Origin: Paraburkholderia bannensis NBRC 103871
GTDB lineage: Bacteria; Pseudomonadota; Gammaproteobacteria; Burkholderiales; Burkholderiaceae
NCBI RefSeq assembly: GCF_000685015.1
Contig: NZ_BAYA01000003.1
Location: forward strand, 1-64,000
Direction: 5' to 3'
Length of the DNA stretch: 64,000 nucleotides
Shown: positions 1 to 8,476 of the stretch, one piece after another
Layout of the letters: each line of letters begins with the position of its first letter
Numbering within the stretch: position 1 is the stretch's first letter
Notes under the pieces: model-generated
The model's database searches: none
The model's input: the letters and a program-made list of their open reading frames with translations, nothing else
What the model was told of the DNA's origin: nothing
Position numbers and translations under genes: made by a program

Positions 1-733
1 GCGCGGGCGGAATCGCGCCCAGCGGCGCGTCGAGTTGCAGCGTCAGCTGCTTGCGGCCGAGCTTGCGCATCAGTGCGTCCTTGCGCTCGACCAGCATGAT
101 CTCGCCCGCATTGATGACGCCGATGCGGTCGGCCATCTCTTCCGCTTCGTCGATGTAGTGGGTCGTGAGGATGATCGTCACGCCGCTCGCCTTCAGGCCC
201 CGCACGAGTTCCCACATGTCGCGGCGCAGTTCGACGTCGACACCCGCGGTCGGCTCGTCCAGAAACAGCACTTGCGGCTCGTGCGCCAGCGCTTTCGCGA
301 TCAGCACGCGGCGCTTCATGCCGCCCGACAGCGTCAGGATCTTGTTATTGCGCTTTTCCCACAGCGAGAGGTCGCGCAGCACGCGCTCGACATAGGCCGG
401 ATTGGGCGGCTTGCCAAACAGGCCGCGGCTGAACGAGACGGTGGCCCAGACGGTTTCGAACGAATCGGTGGTCAGCTCCTGCGGCACGAGGCCGATCAGC
501 GAGCGCGCGGCGCGGTAGTCGGCGACGATATCGTGGCCCGCAACACGCACGTGGCCTTCGCTCGCGTTGACGATGCCGCAGATGATGCTGATGAGCGTCG
601 TCTTGCCGGCGCCGTTCGGGCCGAGCAGCGCGAAAATTTCGCCGCGGTCGATGTCCAGGTTGACGCCCGAAAGCGCGCGGAACCCCGATGCATAGACTTT
701 CGAGAGATTCTCGATGGAGAGGATCGTTTGCAT
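1..733 (-). CDS. ABC-2 type transporter ATP-binding protein (YadG-like), partial at left edge
   Basis: This is the cytoplasmic ATPase of a two-component ABC exporter. The gene runs off the left edge, so the C-terminus and its partner permease (expected downstream on this strand) are not visible. The reverse-strand translation shows a Walker A motif GPNGAGKT near residue 40, the ABC signature LSGGMKRR near 140, Walker [11 protein letters not shown] near 160 and the switch histidine in TTHY. The phrase [13 protein letters not shown] region followed by ELRR and the tail [11 protein letters not shown] resemble E. coli YadG and the NodI group. The ATG at 733-731 is preceded by a divergent intergenic region. 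Substrate unknown. Confidence 0.9.
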   Translation of the reverse strand, partial: MQTILSIENLSKVYASGFRALSGVNLDIDRGEIFALLGPNGAGKTTLISIICGIVNASEGHVRVAGHDIVADYRAARSLIGLVPQELTTDSFETVWATVSFSRGLFGKPPNPAYVERVLRDLSLWEKRNNKILTLSGGMKRRVLIAKALAHEPQVLFLDEPTAGVDVELRRDMWELVRGLKASGVTIILTTHYIDEAEEMADRIGVINAGEIMLVERKDALMRKLGRKQLTLQLDAPLGAIPPA

Positions 734-983
734 GTGCGTGACATTACCAGAATCGGGGGCAGGGCATCGGGGGCCGCTTCAGGGCCGCATGAGGCCCGCT
801 TCAGGCCTGGCGAGCCGCGCCTGGCGTACGCACCCTTTATGTTTGGGCAGCGCCTCCTGTTCATTCGTTGTGATTCACCGCTAATTTGACAACGTTTGTT
901 GTGAGGCGTATAAATCCGGCATCGACTAATTCAGGCTGGCATTCATGCTGGCTGTTATGCGGATAGACAGGCAAGTCACCACG
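734..983. other. Divergent intergenic region upstream of the C45 peptidase operon
   Basis: This spacer separates the leftward ABC ATPase from the rightward C45/aminotransferase unit. It holds the promoter and palindrome at 886-914 described separately. An in-frame alternative start for the peptidase, ATG at 945, lies inside it; neither that start nor the one at 984 has a strong ribosome binding site. Confidence 0.5.
886..914 (+). promoter_or_regulatory. Sigma-70 promoter with overlapping palindromic operator
   Basis: A perfect -35 hexamer TTGACA (886-891) is followed by exactly 17 bases and TATAAA (909-914). The spacer starts with the palindrome ACAAC-GTTT-GTTGT (889-902), which overlaps the -35 box and would let a dimeric repressor block RNA polymerase. 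It faces the C45 peptidase, aminotransferase and CMD-like genes. The regulator is not encoded nearby and is unknown. Confidence 0.75.
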
Positions 984-2027
984 ATGCAGGCACTCAACAC
1001 TTTCCGGATGGGCGGCACGCCCGAGGCGATCGGGCGGCAGCTCGGCGAACTCGCGAAGCCGGTTTTCGGCGCCTATATGGCGCAAAGCGGCGCCTGGGCG
1101 GCGGTGAGCCGCTGGCGCGGCCACGCGTTCGTGCAGCAGCTGCGCGCGGCGGCTGAGCAGCATTTCCCCACTTATGTGGCTGAACTGGATGCGATGGCGG
1201 CGGCGCTCGGCTGGCCGGCTGACGACCTGTTCCTGTGGAACTGCCGCGGCGAGCTGATCCATAACGCGCCCGACGGCTGCACGACGCTCGCCGTGCGCGC
1301 GGGGGCTGCGGGTGGTCTGATTGCTCATAACGAAGACGGCGACCCGTATCTGCGCGGCCGCTGCGCCGTGGTGGATGTCGCGCCGCAAGGCAAGCCGGGC
1401 TTCGTGAGCTTCTACTATCCGGGCTCGCTGCCGGGGCACACGTTCGCGGCGTCCCGCGCGGGCGTGGCGCAGGCGATCAACAACGTGCGCATTCGCGAGC
1501 CGCGCGCCGGGGTGCCGCGCATGATTCTGGCGCGCGCGGTGCTCGACGCCGCGACGCTGGACGACGCGCTCACGCTGCTGCGCGACACGCCGCGCGCGAG
1601 CGGCTTTCACCATACGGTCGGCGGCATCGACGCAGCGGGCGCGGTGCGCGTCTATAGCGTGGAAGCCACGGCGCAGCGCGCCTCGGTCGTCGAAGTGGGC
1701 GCGCCTTGCGGCCATGCCAACCACCTGATTCACGCCGGTTGCGAGAACGAAGCGCAGATCGTCACCGATTCGTCGCGCGACCGCCAGGCGCGCCTCGCGC
1801 AGTTGCTGCCCGCACTCGGCGCGCAACCTGACGGCGCGGCCTTCGTACGCACGCTGCAAGACCGTGGCGGCGCGGGCCTGCCGATCTTCCGCGACGACCC
1901 GCGCGATCCCGACGACGAAAACACGCTCGCGACCGCCTGCATGCGGATTGCGTCCGATGGCGTGAGCTTCGACGTCTGGCAGGACGGCGCCCGCACGCTG
2001 GCGATGCAGATTGCGCGCGCGGCCTGA
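984..2027 (+). CDS. C45 family autoproteolytic acyltransferase/hydrolase
   Basis: This is an Ntn-hydrolase of the peptidase C45 group (acyl-CoA:6-aminopenicillanate acyltransferase-like), cytoplasmic, expected to hydrolyse or transfer an amide-linked acyl group. Family members self-cleave before a nucleophilic cysteine; here the conserved DGCT motif sits near residue 99 and is followed by TTLAV, then a GLIAHNEDGDP stretch typical of the core. The product is about 347 residues. An upstream in-frame ATG at 945 would add 13 residues with no family-like sequence, so I prefer 984. The next gene, a class III aminotransferase, follows after about 95 bases, so the two may act on the same amino-group-containing compound. 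Substrate not deducible. Confidence 0.8.
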   Translation: MQALNTFRMGGTPEAIGRQLGELAKPVFGAYMAQSGAWAAVSRWRGHAFVQQLRAAAEQHFPTYVAELDAMAAALGWPADDLFLWNCRGELIHNAPDGCTTLAVRAGAAGGLIAHNEDGDPYLRGRCAVVDVAPQGKPGFVSFYYPGSLPGHTFAASRAGVAQAINNVRIREPRAGVPRMILARAVLDAATLDDALTLLRDTPRASGFHHTVGGIDAAGAVRVYSVEATAQRASVVEVGAPCGHANHLIHAGCENEAQIVTDSSRDRQARLAQLLPALGAQPDGAAFVRTLQDRGGAGLPIFRDDPRDPDDENTLATACMRIASDGVSFDVWQDGARTLAMQIARAA

Positions 2028-2122
2028 GCATTTCAGGCGCCGCAGGTTTTTACTGAATTCAACGAATTTCGACACAGATACCCGCTTAAAACGAGAACCA
2101 GCGGGAACAAGCGAGAACCACT

Positions 2123-3472
2123 ATGTCCAGCAAAGTTTTCCATCGCATGCCCAAGCAAACGCTGCCCGTCGCGGTGGCGGGCGAGGGCATCGAGATCATC
2201 GATTCCACCGGCAAGCGCTACATCGACGCGAGCGGCGGCGCGGCCGTCTCGTGCCTTGGCCACAGCAACCAGCGCGTGATCGACGCGATCAAGCAGCAGG
2301 CCCAGACGCTGCCTTACGCGCACACCTCGTTCTTCACGACCGAAGCGTCGGAGCAACTCGCTGATTACCTGATCGAGCGCGCGCCCGCCGGGCTCGATCA
2401 CGTGTATTTCGTCTCGGGCGGTTCCGAGGCGATCGAGGCCGCACTCAAGCTCGCGCGCCAGTATTTCGTCGAGAAGGGCGAGCGCTCGCGCCGCCATTTC
2501 ATCGCGCGCCGCCAGAGCTATCACGGCAACACGCTGGGCGCGCTGGCGATTGGCGGCAATGCGTGGCGTCGCGAGCCGTTCCTGCCGATCCTGATTGAAT
2601 CGCACCACGTCAGCCCGTGCTACGCGTACCGCGAGCGCCTGGACGGCGAAACCGATGAAGTCTACGCACAGCGCCTTGCCGACGAGCTGGAGCAGAAAAT
2701 CCTCGAACTGGGCGCGGAAAACGTCGCGGCTTTTGTCGCCGAGACGGTGGTCGGCGCGACCGCTGGTGCGGTGCCGCCCGTGCGCGAGTACTTCCGCAAG
2801 ATCCGCGCGGTATGCGACCGCTACGGCGTGCTGCTGATTCTCGACGAAATCATGTCGGGCATGGGCCGCACCGGTCATCTGTTCGCCTGCGAGGAAGACG
2901 GCGTGGCGCCCGACTTGCTGACGATCGCCAAGGGTCTCGGCGCGGGCTATCAGCCGATCGGTGCGACGCTCGTGAGCCAGCGGATTTACGACACCATCGT
3001 GGGCGGCAGCGGCTACTTCCAGCACGGCCACACGTATATTGGCCACGCGACGGCCTGCGCGGGGGCGCTCGCCGTGCAGCACGTGATCGCCGAAGACAGG
3101 CTGCTCGACAACGTGCAGGCGCGCGGCGAGCAACTGCGCTCGCGTCTGCGCGAGCGCTATGCGCAGCACCCGTACGTCGGCGATGTGCGCGGTCGCGGCT
3201 TGTTCGTGGGCGTGGAGCTGGTCAAGGATCGCGCGAGCAAGGCGAGCTTCGATCCTTCGCTCAAACTGCACGCGGCCATCAAGCGCGAAGCCTTCGCACG
3301 CGGGCTGATGGTGTATCCGATGGGCGGGACGGTGGACGGCCAGAACGGCGACCACATCCTGCTTGCGCCGCCGTTCATCTGCACGGCGCAGGATATCGAC
3401 ACGATCGAGGATCGCCTGGCGGCAGCGATTGGCGCGGCGCTTGAGGCGACCGGTGTGACGAAGGCTGCTTGA
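2123..3472 (+). CDS. Class III PLP-dependent aminotransferase (aspartate aminotransferase family)
   Basis: This enzyme moves an amino group between an omega-amino or alpha-amino donor and a keto acid using pyridoxal phosphate. The 449-residue length is normal for the class. The N-terminus carries GGAAVSCLGHSN, the phosphate-binding SGGSEAIEAALK lies near residue 99, LILDEIMSGMGRTG near 238 provides the Asp that contacts the PLP ring nitrogen, and the Schiff-base lysine is in LTIAKGLGAGYQP at residue 270. It lies between the C45 hydrolase and a CMD-family gene, all rightward, suggesting a short catabolic operon: deacylation, transamination, then an unknown third step. Exact substrate cannot be told from sequence. 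Confidence 0.9.
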   Translation: MSSKVFHRMPKQTLPVAVAGEGIEIIDSTGKRYIDASGGAAVSCLGHSNQRVIDAIKQQAQTLPYAHTSFFTTEASEQLADYLIERAPAGLDHVYFVSGGSEAIEAALKLARQYFVEKGERSRRHFIARRQSYHGNTLGALAIGGNAWRREPFLPILIESHHVSPCYAYRERLDGETDEVYAQRLADELEQKILELGAENVAAFVAETVVGATAGAVPPVREYFRKIRAVCDRYGVLLILDEIMSGMGRTGHLFACEEDGVAPDLLTIAKGLGAGYQPIGATLVSQRIYDTIVGGSGYFQHGHTYIGHATACAGALAVQHVIAEDRLLDNVQARGEQLRSRLRERYAQHPYVGDVRGRGLFVGVELVKDRASKASFDPSLKLHAAIKREAFARGLMVYPMGGTVDGQNGDHILLAPPFICTAQDIDTIEDRLAAAIGAALEATGVTKAA

Positions 3473-3525
3473 GCCGCGGCCAGCCTGTTTCAGCCTCCTC
3501 CAGCCTATTTCTTAGGAGCGAATCG

Positions 3526-4092
3526 ATGACGCAATCCCAGAACCCGCGCCTGCCCGCCTTCGAGGCGGCCAGTGCGACGCCCGAGCAGCAGGCCGTGCTC
3601 GCTGAAATCCTGTCCGGCCCGCGCGGCAACCTGAACGGGCCGTTCCTCGGCTGGATCCATAGCCCCGAGCTGGCCCAGCACGCCCAGCGCCTGGGCGCGT
3701 TCTGCCGGTACAGCACCGGCTTGCCGCTGCGCCTTTCCGAACTGGCCATTCTGGTCACGGCAGTGCGCTGGCAGGCGCAGGCGGAGTGGTACATCCACTA
3801 TCCGATCGCGATTGAAGCGGGCGTGCCCGAGGCGCTCGCCGAGCAGATCCGCACGGGCGCCGAACCGGTTTTCGAGGAAGCCGACGACGCGCTGATCTAC
3901 GCCTTCGCAAGCGAGCTTTACGACACGAAGCGCGTCTCGGACGCCACTTATGCGCGCGCCGTGGAGCGTTTCGGTCATCAGACGACGATCAACCTGGTCG
4001 GCTTGCTGGGCTACTACGCGCTGGTGGCGATGACGCTCAACGTCTTCGGCATGCGTGCGCAAGGCCAGACGACGCTGCCGTTTCCCGAGTAA
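3526..4092 (+). CDS. Carboxymuconolactone decarboxylase family protein
   Basis: The 188-residue product has the helical CMD/AhpD-like fold signature ELAILVTAVRWQAQAEWYIH. It lacks the CxxC pair of AhpD peroxidases, so a thiol peroxidase role is unlikely; similar proteins without cysteines are usually unassigned decarboxylase-like enzymes. The start at 3526 follows the ribosome binding site AGGAG (3514-3518); a longer frame upstream overlaps the aminotransferase end and looks non-coding. It is the last gene of the C45 and aminotransferase unit and is followed by a strong terminator at 4114. Confidence 0.8.
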   Translation: MTQSQNPRLPAFEAASATPEQQAVLAEILSGPRGNLNGPFLGWIHSPELAQHAQRLGAFCRYSTGLPLRLSELAILVTAVRWQAQAEWYIHYPIAIEAGVPEALAEQIRTGAEPVFEEADDALIYAFASELYDTKRVSDATYARAVERFGHQTTINLVGLLGYYALVAMTLNVFGMRAQGQTTLPFPE

Positions 4093-4113
4093 GCCCGCAT
4101 CACGCTGAACCAG

Positions 4114-4150
4114 CGCCCCATCCGGTTATCGCCGGATGGGGCGTTTTTTT
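4114..4150 (+). terminator. Rho-independent terminator
   Basis: A 12-bp perfect stem (4114-4125 with 4132-4143, CGCCCCATCCGG arm) closes a six-base loop and is followed by seven T residues. It ends the C45/aminotransferase/CMD transcript. Confidence 0.9.
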
Positions 4151-4694
4151 ATAAATGACGTGACAGCCATATTTCAGTGCACTGATTAACCCGTCGGTCG
4201 GTTAATGGATTTACCGCAAAAATCTCAATATCTGATCGTGTGATGAGTAAAAAATAAAACGAGTGAACGTTTTTTGACAGTAAACGTTTTCGCGCGTATC
4301 CGTCATCGTCGGTTGATTTGAACTATATGGTTAATGGCGCGCCCGGTAACGCTTATTGATGTGTTTCGCGCGATTGATTGTTGCGGCATTATGCCGTCGA
4401 TAATTGAAATAATAAGACTGTTTGCGCAGTGCACTGCTGGAGGCCGCGCGCTAAAGCGTGGGTAGCCGCGCCTCGCCAGGGCAATTAGCCGGATGGATAT
4501 TTTCGGCTTGAATACGGCTTTCCCGCAGGTGGGGTAAAATCGCTTGCGCGAATTAATTCGCATTGTTAGTCTTGCCAGACTTCTTGAAAGCCGCCGCAAT
4601 AACATTATCGAAATGGCGGCTTATGTGACATCAGGCGGGTAAGAGCCCGCTCCGGGGACTATTCGAGGCACGAGCTTTTTACTCGGGGAATTCC
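4151..4694. other. AT-rich 544-base intergenic region with hairpin-rich leader
   Basis: No convincing gene lies here; a 100-codon leftward frame has no family resemblance and unusual composition. A possible rightward promoter is TTGACA (4274-4279), 17 bases, TATCCG (4297-4302). Close to the next gene there are two hairpins: AAGCCGCC/GGCGGCTT (4588-4595 with 4615-4622) and GCGGG/CCCGC around 4636-4652. The low GC relative to both flanks suggests a long structured 5' leader or silenced promoter for the DUF2158 gene. Confidence 0.4.
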
Positions 4695-4967
4695 ATGCTT
4701 GATACGACCGAAGAGGTTGCCGAAAGCCCGCATAGCGCCGATGCGGGTATTGGTGACGTGGTCACCCTCAAATCGGGTGGGCCACGCATGACCGTCATGT
4801 ACGCGGGGCCGGTGGGCTTCGCGAGCGGCCATTGGCTGATCTGCCAATGGTTCGACGAACACGGCGAACTGCGCCAGGACATGTTCGCGCAGGACATGGT
4901 GAAGATGGAGCCGCGCCTGATTTCGGCGGGCCTCGTCAGGATGCGCATGCCCCTGCGGGGCGTGTGA
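4695..4967 (+). CDS. YodC-like DUF2158 small protein
   Basis: A 90-residue cytoplasmic protein of unknown function with the DUF2158 core: GDVVTLKSGGPRMTV at about residues 20-34 and a CQWF motif near 52, the hallmark pattern of E. coli YodC. It is single and monocistronic between a long AT-rich leader and a convergent LysE exporter. The GGGG run at 4684-4687 is a plausible ribosome binding site. Members are often small stress or growth-phase proteins; no activity is known. Confidence 0.8.
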   Translation: MLDTTEEVAESPHSADAGIGDVVTLKSGGPRMTVMYAGPVGFASGHWLICQWFDEHGELRQDMFAQDMVKMEPRLISAGLVRMRMPLRGV

Positions 4968-5017
4968 GCGGGCGCCCGCGCGGCGCCCGTTTCCTGTCTT
5001 CCGTTTGACTCAGTGAC

Positions 5018-5650
5018 TTAGCGCTGACCTTCCGCGGCAATCCGCATGGCGAGGCCAGCCAGCACCGTACCCATCAGATAACGCTGGATCGTGAGCCACT
5101 TCGGCCGGCCCGCGAGAAACGACGCGATCGTGCCCGCCGTGATCGCCGCCGTGGCGTTGACCGTAATCGACAGCAGAATCTGCACCGTGCCCAGTTCGAT
5201 CGACTGTGCGAGCACGCTGCCCTGGCTCGGGTCGATGAACTGCGGCAACAGCGACAGATACAGAATCGCCACCTTCGGATTCAGCAGGTTGGTGACGAAG
5301 CCCATCAGGAACAGCTTGCCCGGCCGGTCGGGCGTGAGTTCACGCACCTGGAACGGGGAGCGGCCACCCGGCTTGAGCGTCTGCCAGGCGAGCCAGGCGA
5401 GATACAGCGCGCCGCCCAGACGCAGCGCATCGTACGCAAACGGCACCGCCATCAGCAGCGCGGTAATGCCGAACGCCGCGCACAGCATGTAGAAGACGAA
5501 ACCTAGCGCGACGCCGCCCAGCGAAATCAGACCGGCTTTGCGTCCCTGACAGATCGAACGCGAGATCAGGTAGATCATGTTGGGGCCGGGTGTGAGCGCC
5601 ATGCCGAGGGCAACGGCGGCAAAGGCGAACAGCGGGGCGACATGGGGCAT
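5018..5650 (-). CDS. LysE/RhtB family amino acid exporter
   Basis: An inner-membrane exporter of the LysE superfamily, 210 residues with about six hydrophobic segments. The signature GMALTPGPNMIYLISRS is at about residues 16-32, and the second conserved block GFVTNLLNPKVAILYLSLLPQF is near 117-138. Family members pump out basic amino acids, homoserine, threonine or related metabolites. It is transcribed alone. Substrate cannot be predicted further. Confidence 0.9.
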   Translation of the reverse strand: MPHVAPLFAFAAVALGMALTPGPNMIYLISRSICQGRKAGLISLGGVALGFVFYMLCAAFGITALLMAVPFAYDALRLGGALYLAWLAWQTLKPGGRSPFQVRELTPDRPGKLFLMGFVTNLLNPKVAILYLSLLPQFIDPSQGSVLAQSIELGTVQILLSITVNATAAITAGTIASFLAGRPKWLTIQRYLMGTVLAGLAMRIAAEGQR

Positions 5651-5813
5651 AGCGGGCTCCGTGATGCGGCGGGTCAGACTGCTGGGAGAGATGCGGCACG
5701 CGCGCAGGTGGCGGTGGGCGCAGCGGGGTTTTTCGTAATTATTTCATGGCTGGCGGGTCTGCGCCCGGCCTGGTGTGCATCGCTGGCCGTTTGGCCAGGG
5801 GCTGGCGGACGCT

Positions 5814-6134
5814 TTAGCGCGAGGGGCCTTCCCGCTCGGAATTGCGCGACTGGCGGGCCTGGGCGCGAGCGTCCAGGCGGCGCGAGAACAACTGCATGCC
5901 GATGATCTTTTTCTTCTTCTGCACGTTGTCGCCGATATCCTTGGGCGGATTCGGCTGCAAGGCCCAGAAGAGCGCGAGGAACCAGCCCAGCACTGTCCAG
6001 CCGACCACGGCGTTGAAGAGCGCGATGATCAGCAGGTCGTGGCGCTTGCGGCGGTCGGCCAGTACCGCGGGCAGGAAGTACAGCATGACGGCTATCAGCA
6101 GCACCACCATCTCGAATATCGAATGACTTGCCAT
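5814..6134 (-). CDS. Superinfection immunity family protein (Imm_superinfect), membrane
   Basis: The 106-residue product has two hydrophobic segments: MVVLLIAVMLYFLPAV near the N-terminus and the conserved ALFNAVVGWTVLGWFLALFWAL block near 43-64, which matches the Imm_superinfect family named after phage T4 Imm. In T4 Imm blocks DNA entry of related phages; most chromosomal members are untested. The start at 6134 is chosen because GGAGGA lies 7 bases upstream; the frame could extend to 6383 but without family sequence. The basic tail after KKKK is not conserved. It sits far from the prophage, as a single leftward gene. Confidence 0.75.
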   Translation of the reverse strand: MASHSIFEMVVLLIAVMLYFLPAVLADRRKRHDLLIIALFNAVVGWTVLGWFLALFWALQPNPPKDIGDNVQKKKKIIGMQLFSRRLDARAQARQSRNSEREGPSR

Positions 6135-6345
6135 AACGATTCCTCCGCGACAGGGTGTCGCCCCCCGAAGGTTCATTGTCGCGCGGATCGCACTCGTGCG
6201 TAAGAATGGCCTTTCAAATGAATGGCAAAAGTCTGAAGAGAATCTGACAAGTCCTGGCCGGATGGCTAACGTGCGCGTGGGGCCTTTGGGTGAACGCACG
6301 TTCGGGTCTATGATCGGGGTTTTTCCGGCAAAGACTCCCCACACC

Positions 6346-7806
6346 ATGAGCTCAGACACGACAGAGGTCACCCGCCAACTCAATCACGACGACCTGCGCG
6401 CGTTCGTGGAGCGCAAATGGAACGACGAAATCGTTCCGGCGCTCACGGATTACATCGCAGTGCCCGCGAAGAGTCCCGCCTTCGACGCCAACTGGGCGAA
6501 GCACGGCTATCTGGAGCGCGTGGTGCTGGAGGCCGCGAAGTGGGCCGAAACGCAGCCCGTGCGCGGCCTGAAGCTCGAAGTCGTGCGCCTGCCGGGCCGC
6601 ACCCCGGTGATCTTTTTCGAAGCACCTGCCACGCGCTCGGGCAGCACGGAAACCGTGCTGCTCTACGGCCACCTCGACAAGCAGCCTGAATTCGACGGCT
6701 GGCGTAACGACCTCGGCCCGTGGACGCCCAAGTTCGAAGACGGCCGCCTCTATGGCCGCGGCGGCGCCGACGATGGCTACGCGATCTACGCAAGCGTCAC
6801 GGCGCTGGCCGCGCTCGACGCCCAGGGCGTTGAGCGTCCGCGCTGCGTGGGCCTGATCGAAACCTGCGAGGAGTCGGGCAGTTATGATCTGCTGCCTTAC
6901 GTCGACGCGCTGCGCGACCGTCTGGGTGAAGTGGGTCTCGTGGTCTGCCTCGACTCCGGCGCGGGCAATTACGATCAGCTCTGGCTCACGACGTCGCTGC
7001 GCGGTCTCGTGACGGGCGACCTGGAAGTGGAAGTGCTCGAAGAGGGCATTCACTCGGGCTCATACGGCGGCATCGCGCCGTCTAGCTTCCGCGTGATGCG
7101 CCAGTTGTTCGAGCGCCTTGAGGATGCGCGCACCGGCACGCTGCTGCCGGAAGGCTTCCATATTCCGATTCCGTCGAAGCGGCTGGCCGAAGCGGAAGTC
7201 ACCGCGAAGATTCTCGGCGAAAACGTCTGGAAGAGCATGCCGTGGGCGTGCGGTCTCGATGGCCGTCGCGTGCTGCCGACCACGACCGATCCGCAACAGG
7301 CGCTGCTCGATTCCACGTGGCGGCCGTCGCTGTCGGTGACCGGCGCGGCCGGGCTGCCGGCGCTGGAGAACGCGGGCAATGTGCTGCGTCCGCGCACGGC
7401 GTTCAAGCTGTCGCTGCGCCTGCCGCCGCTGCTGGATGCGGCCCGGGCCGTTGCTGACCTCAAGGCGCTGCTCGAAGTCGATCCGCCGTACAACGCGCGC
7501 GTCACCTTCAAGCCGGACGTCGGCGCGGCCAATGGCTGGAGCGCGCCCGATCTCGCACCGTGGCTCTCACAGGCGCTCGATACGGCCTCGCGCAACCACT
7601 TCGGCGCGGATTGCGCGTACCTCGGCCAGGGCGGCACGATCCCGCTGATGAACGTGCTGCAAGCAGGCTTCCCGAAGTCGCAGTTCATGGTGTGCGGTGT
7701 GCTCGGCCCGAAGTCGAACGCGCACGGCCCTAACGAGTTCCTGCACGTGCCTTACGCGAAGAAGCTCACGGCCACGGTCGCCGAGGTGATTGCCTCGGCG
7801 CCTTGA
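6346..7806 (+). CDS. M20 family metallopeptidase
   Basis: A zinc-dependent exopeptidase or dipeptidase of about 486 residues. Metal-binding motifs visible are LYGHLDKQPEF near 103-113, GRGGADDGYA near 139-148 and the catalytic glutamates in ETCEESGS near 173-180, followed by a dimerisation domain and a closing GGTIPLMNVLQ block near 428. The arrangement fits the carnosinase/DapE-like M20 clan. ATG 6346 begins MSSDTTEV; the longer upstream frame lacks a signal and family residues. It converges on cadR; a short CTCCGGCC/GGCCGGAG hairpin at 7812-7831 separates them. Substrate unknown. Confidence 0.88.
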   Translation: MSSDTTEVTRQLNHDDLRAFVERKWNDEIVPALTDYIAVPAKSPAFDANWAKHGYLERVVLEAAKWAETQPVRGLKLEVVRLPGRTPVIFFEAPATRSGSTETVLLYGHLDKQPEFDGWRNDLGPWTPKFEDGRLYGRGGADDGYAIYASVTALAALDAQGVERPRCVGLIETCEESGSYDLLPYVDALRDRLGEVGLVVCLDSGAGNYDQLWLTTSLRGLVTGDLEVEVLEEGIHSGSYGGIAPSSFRVMRQLFERLEDARTGTLLPEGFHIPIPSKRLAEAEVTAKILGENVWKSMPWACGLDGRRVLPTTTDPQQALLDSTWRPSLSVTGAAGLPALENAGNVLRPRTAFKLSLRLPPLLDAARAVADLKALLEVDPPYNARVTFKPDVGAANGWSAPDLAPWLSQALDTASRNHFGADCAYLGQGGTIPLMNVLQAGFPKSQFMVCGVLGPKSNAHGPNEFLHVPYAKKLTATVAEVIASAP

Positions 7807-7811
7807 TCCAG

Positions 7812-7831
7812 CTCCGGCCTGATGGCCGGAG
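7812..7831. terminator. Weak hairpin between convergent genes
   Basis: CTCCGGCC (7812-7819), loop TGAT and GGCCGGAG (7824-7831) form a perfect 8-bp stem. No T-run follows on either strand, so it may only weakly stop transcription between the M20 peptidase and cadR. Confidence 0.4.
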
Positions 7832-7878
7832 CGCGCCGCCACACGGGCTCGGGCCGCACGACGATGCGTGCGGCCGTG

Positions 7879-8394
7879 TCAGCGGTGCGCGTGGGCCGCG
7901 TTTTTATGCGGCGAGTCTTCGGCGACCGGATCGCGATCGCCGCCGTGATCGGCATGTTCCGCATGTGCCGCGTCCGCGTGGCAGGAGCAGTTTTCCTCGT
8001 CGACGGGCTGCTCCAGGTTTTTCATGATCCCGCACTCCGCGCTGCTATGGCGCGCGTTGCAGCTGTCGCGCAGCGTGCGCAGCTGCTGCTCCAGCACGCG
8101 CATCGTTTCGATCTGTTCGTGGATGCGCGCGATCTGGCAATCGATCAACTCGTTCACCTCGTCGCAGGGCTGGTCAGGGTCGGCCTGATAGCGCCGCAGC
8201 ATACGGATATCCGACAAGCCGATGCCAAGCGAGCGGCAATGGCGGATGAAGTTGAGCTGCGCGGCGTGCGCTGCCGTGTAGCTGCGGTATCCGTTGGTTT
8301 CGCGCGCGGGCTCGTCCAGCAGCCCCTCGCGCTCGTAGAAGCGCACCGTCTCGACGTCGCAATGCGCGTGGCGTGCCAGTTCTCCAATTCTCAT
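7879..8394 (-). CDS. cadR: Cd(II)/Pb(II)-responsive MerR-family regulator CadR
   Basis: A dimeric metal-sensing activator of the adjacent cadA. The N-terminal winged HTH MRIGELARHAHCDVETVRFYE is typical of the family. Metal-site cysteines are at 77 (PDQPCDE), 112 (RDSCNAR) and 121 (AECGI); positions 77 and 112 coincide with those of Pseudomonas putida CadR, where the third is at 119. The tail is rich in His and Cys (EENCSCHADAAHAEHADHGG), like the second metal site of CadR. The ATG at 8394 is preferred over a TTG at 8409. It is divergent from cadA with the operator at 8422-8438 between them. Confidence 0.92.
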   Translation of the reverse strand: MRIGELARHAHCDVETVRFYEREGLLDEPARETNGYRSYTAAHAAQLNFIRHCRSLGIGLSDIRMLRRYQADPDQPCDEVNELIDCQIARIHEQIETMRVLEQQLRTLRDSCNARHSSAECGIMKNLEQPVDEENCSCHADAAHAEHADHGGDRDPVAEDSPHKNAAHAHR

Positions 8395-8416
8395 CGTTAC
8401 GATTCCCAAAAAGCGC

Positions 8417-8447
8417 TTGACCCTGTAGCGGCTACAGGCTGTCCAAT
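8417..8447 (+). promoter_or_regulatory. CadR operator and cadA promoter
   Basis: A -35 TTGACC (8417-8422) and a -10-like TCCAAT (8442-8447) are 19 bases apart, the over-long spacer needed for MerR-type DNA distortion. Between them lies a perfect 17-base palindrome, CCTGTAGC-G-GCTACAGG (8422-8438), very close to the published CadR/PbrR operator family. Metal-bound CadR should realign the promoter and switch on cadA. Confidence 0.9.
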
Positions 8448-8476
8448 GATTCTGTCACTTTTGGGAGAATTCGGCC

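Noticed and set aside
4303..4605. A 100-codon leftward frame in the AT-rich spacer
   Set aside because: No ribosome binding site, no family resemblance, and the hairpins and base composition favour a non-coding leader.
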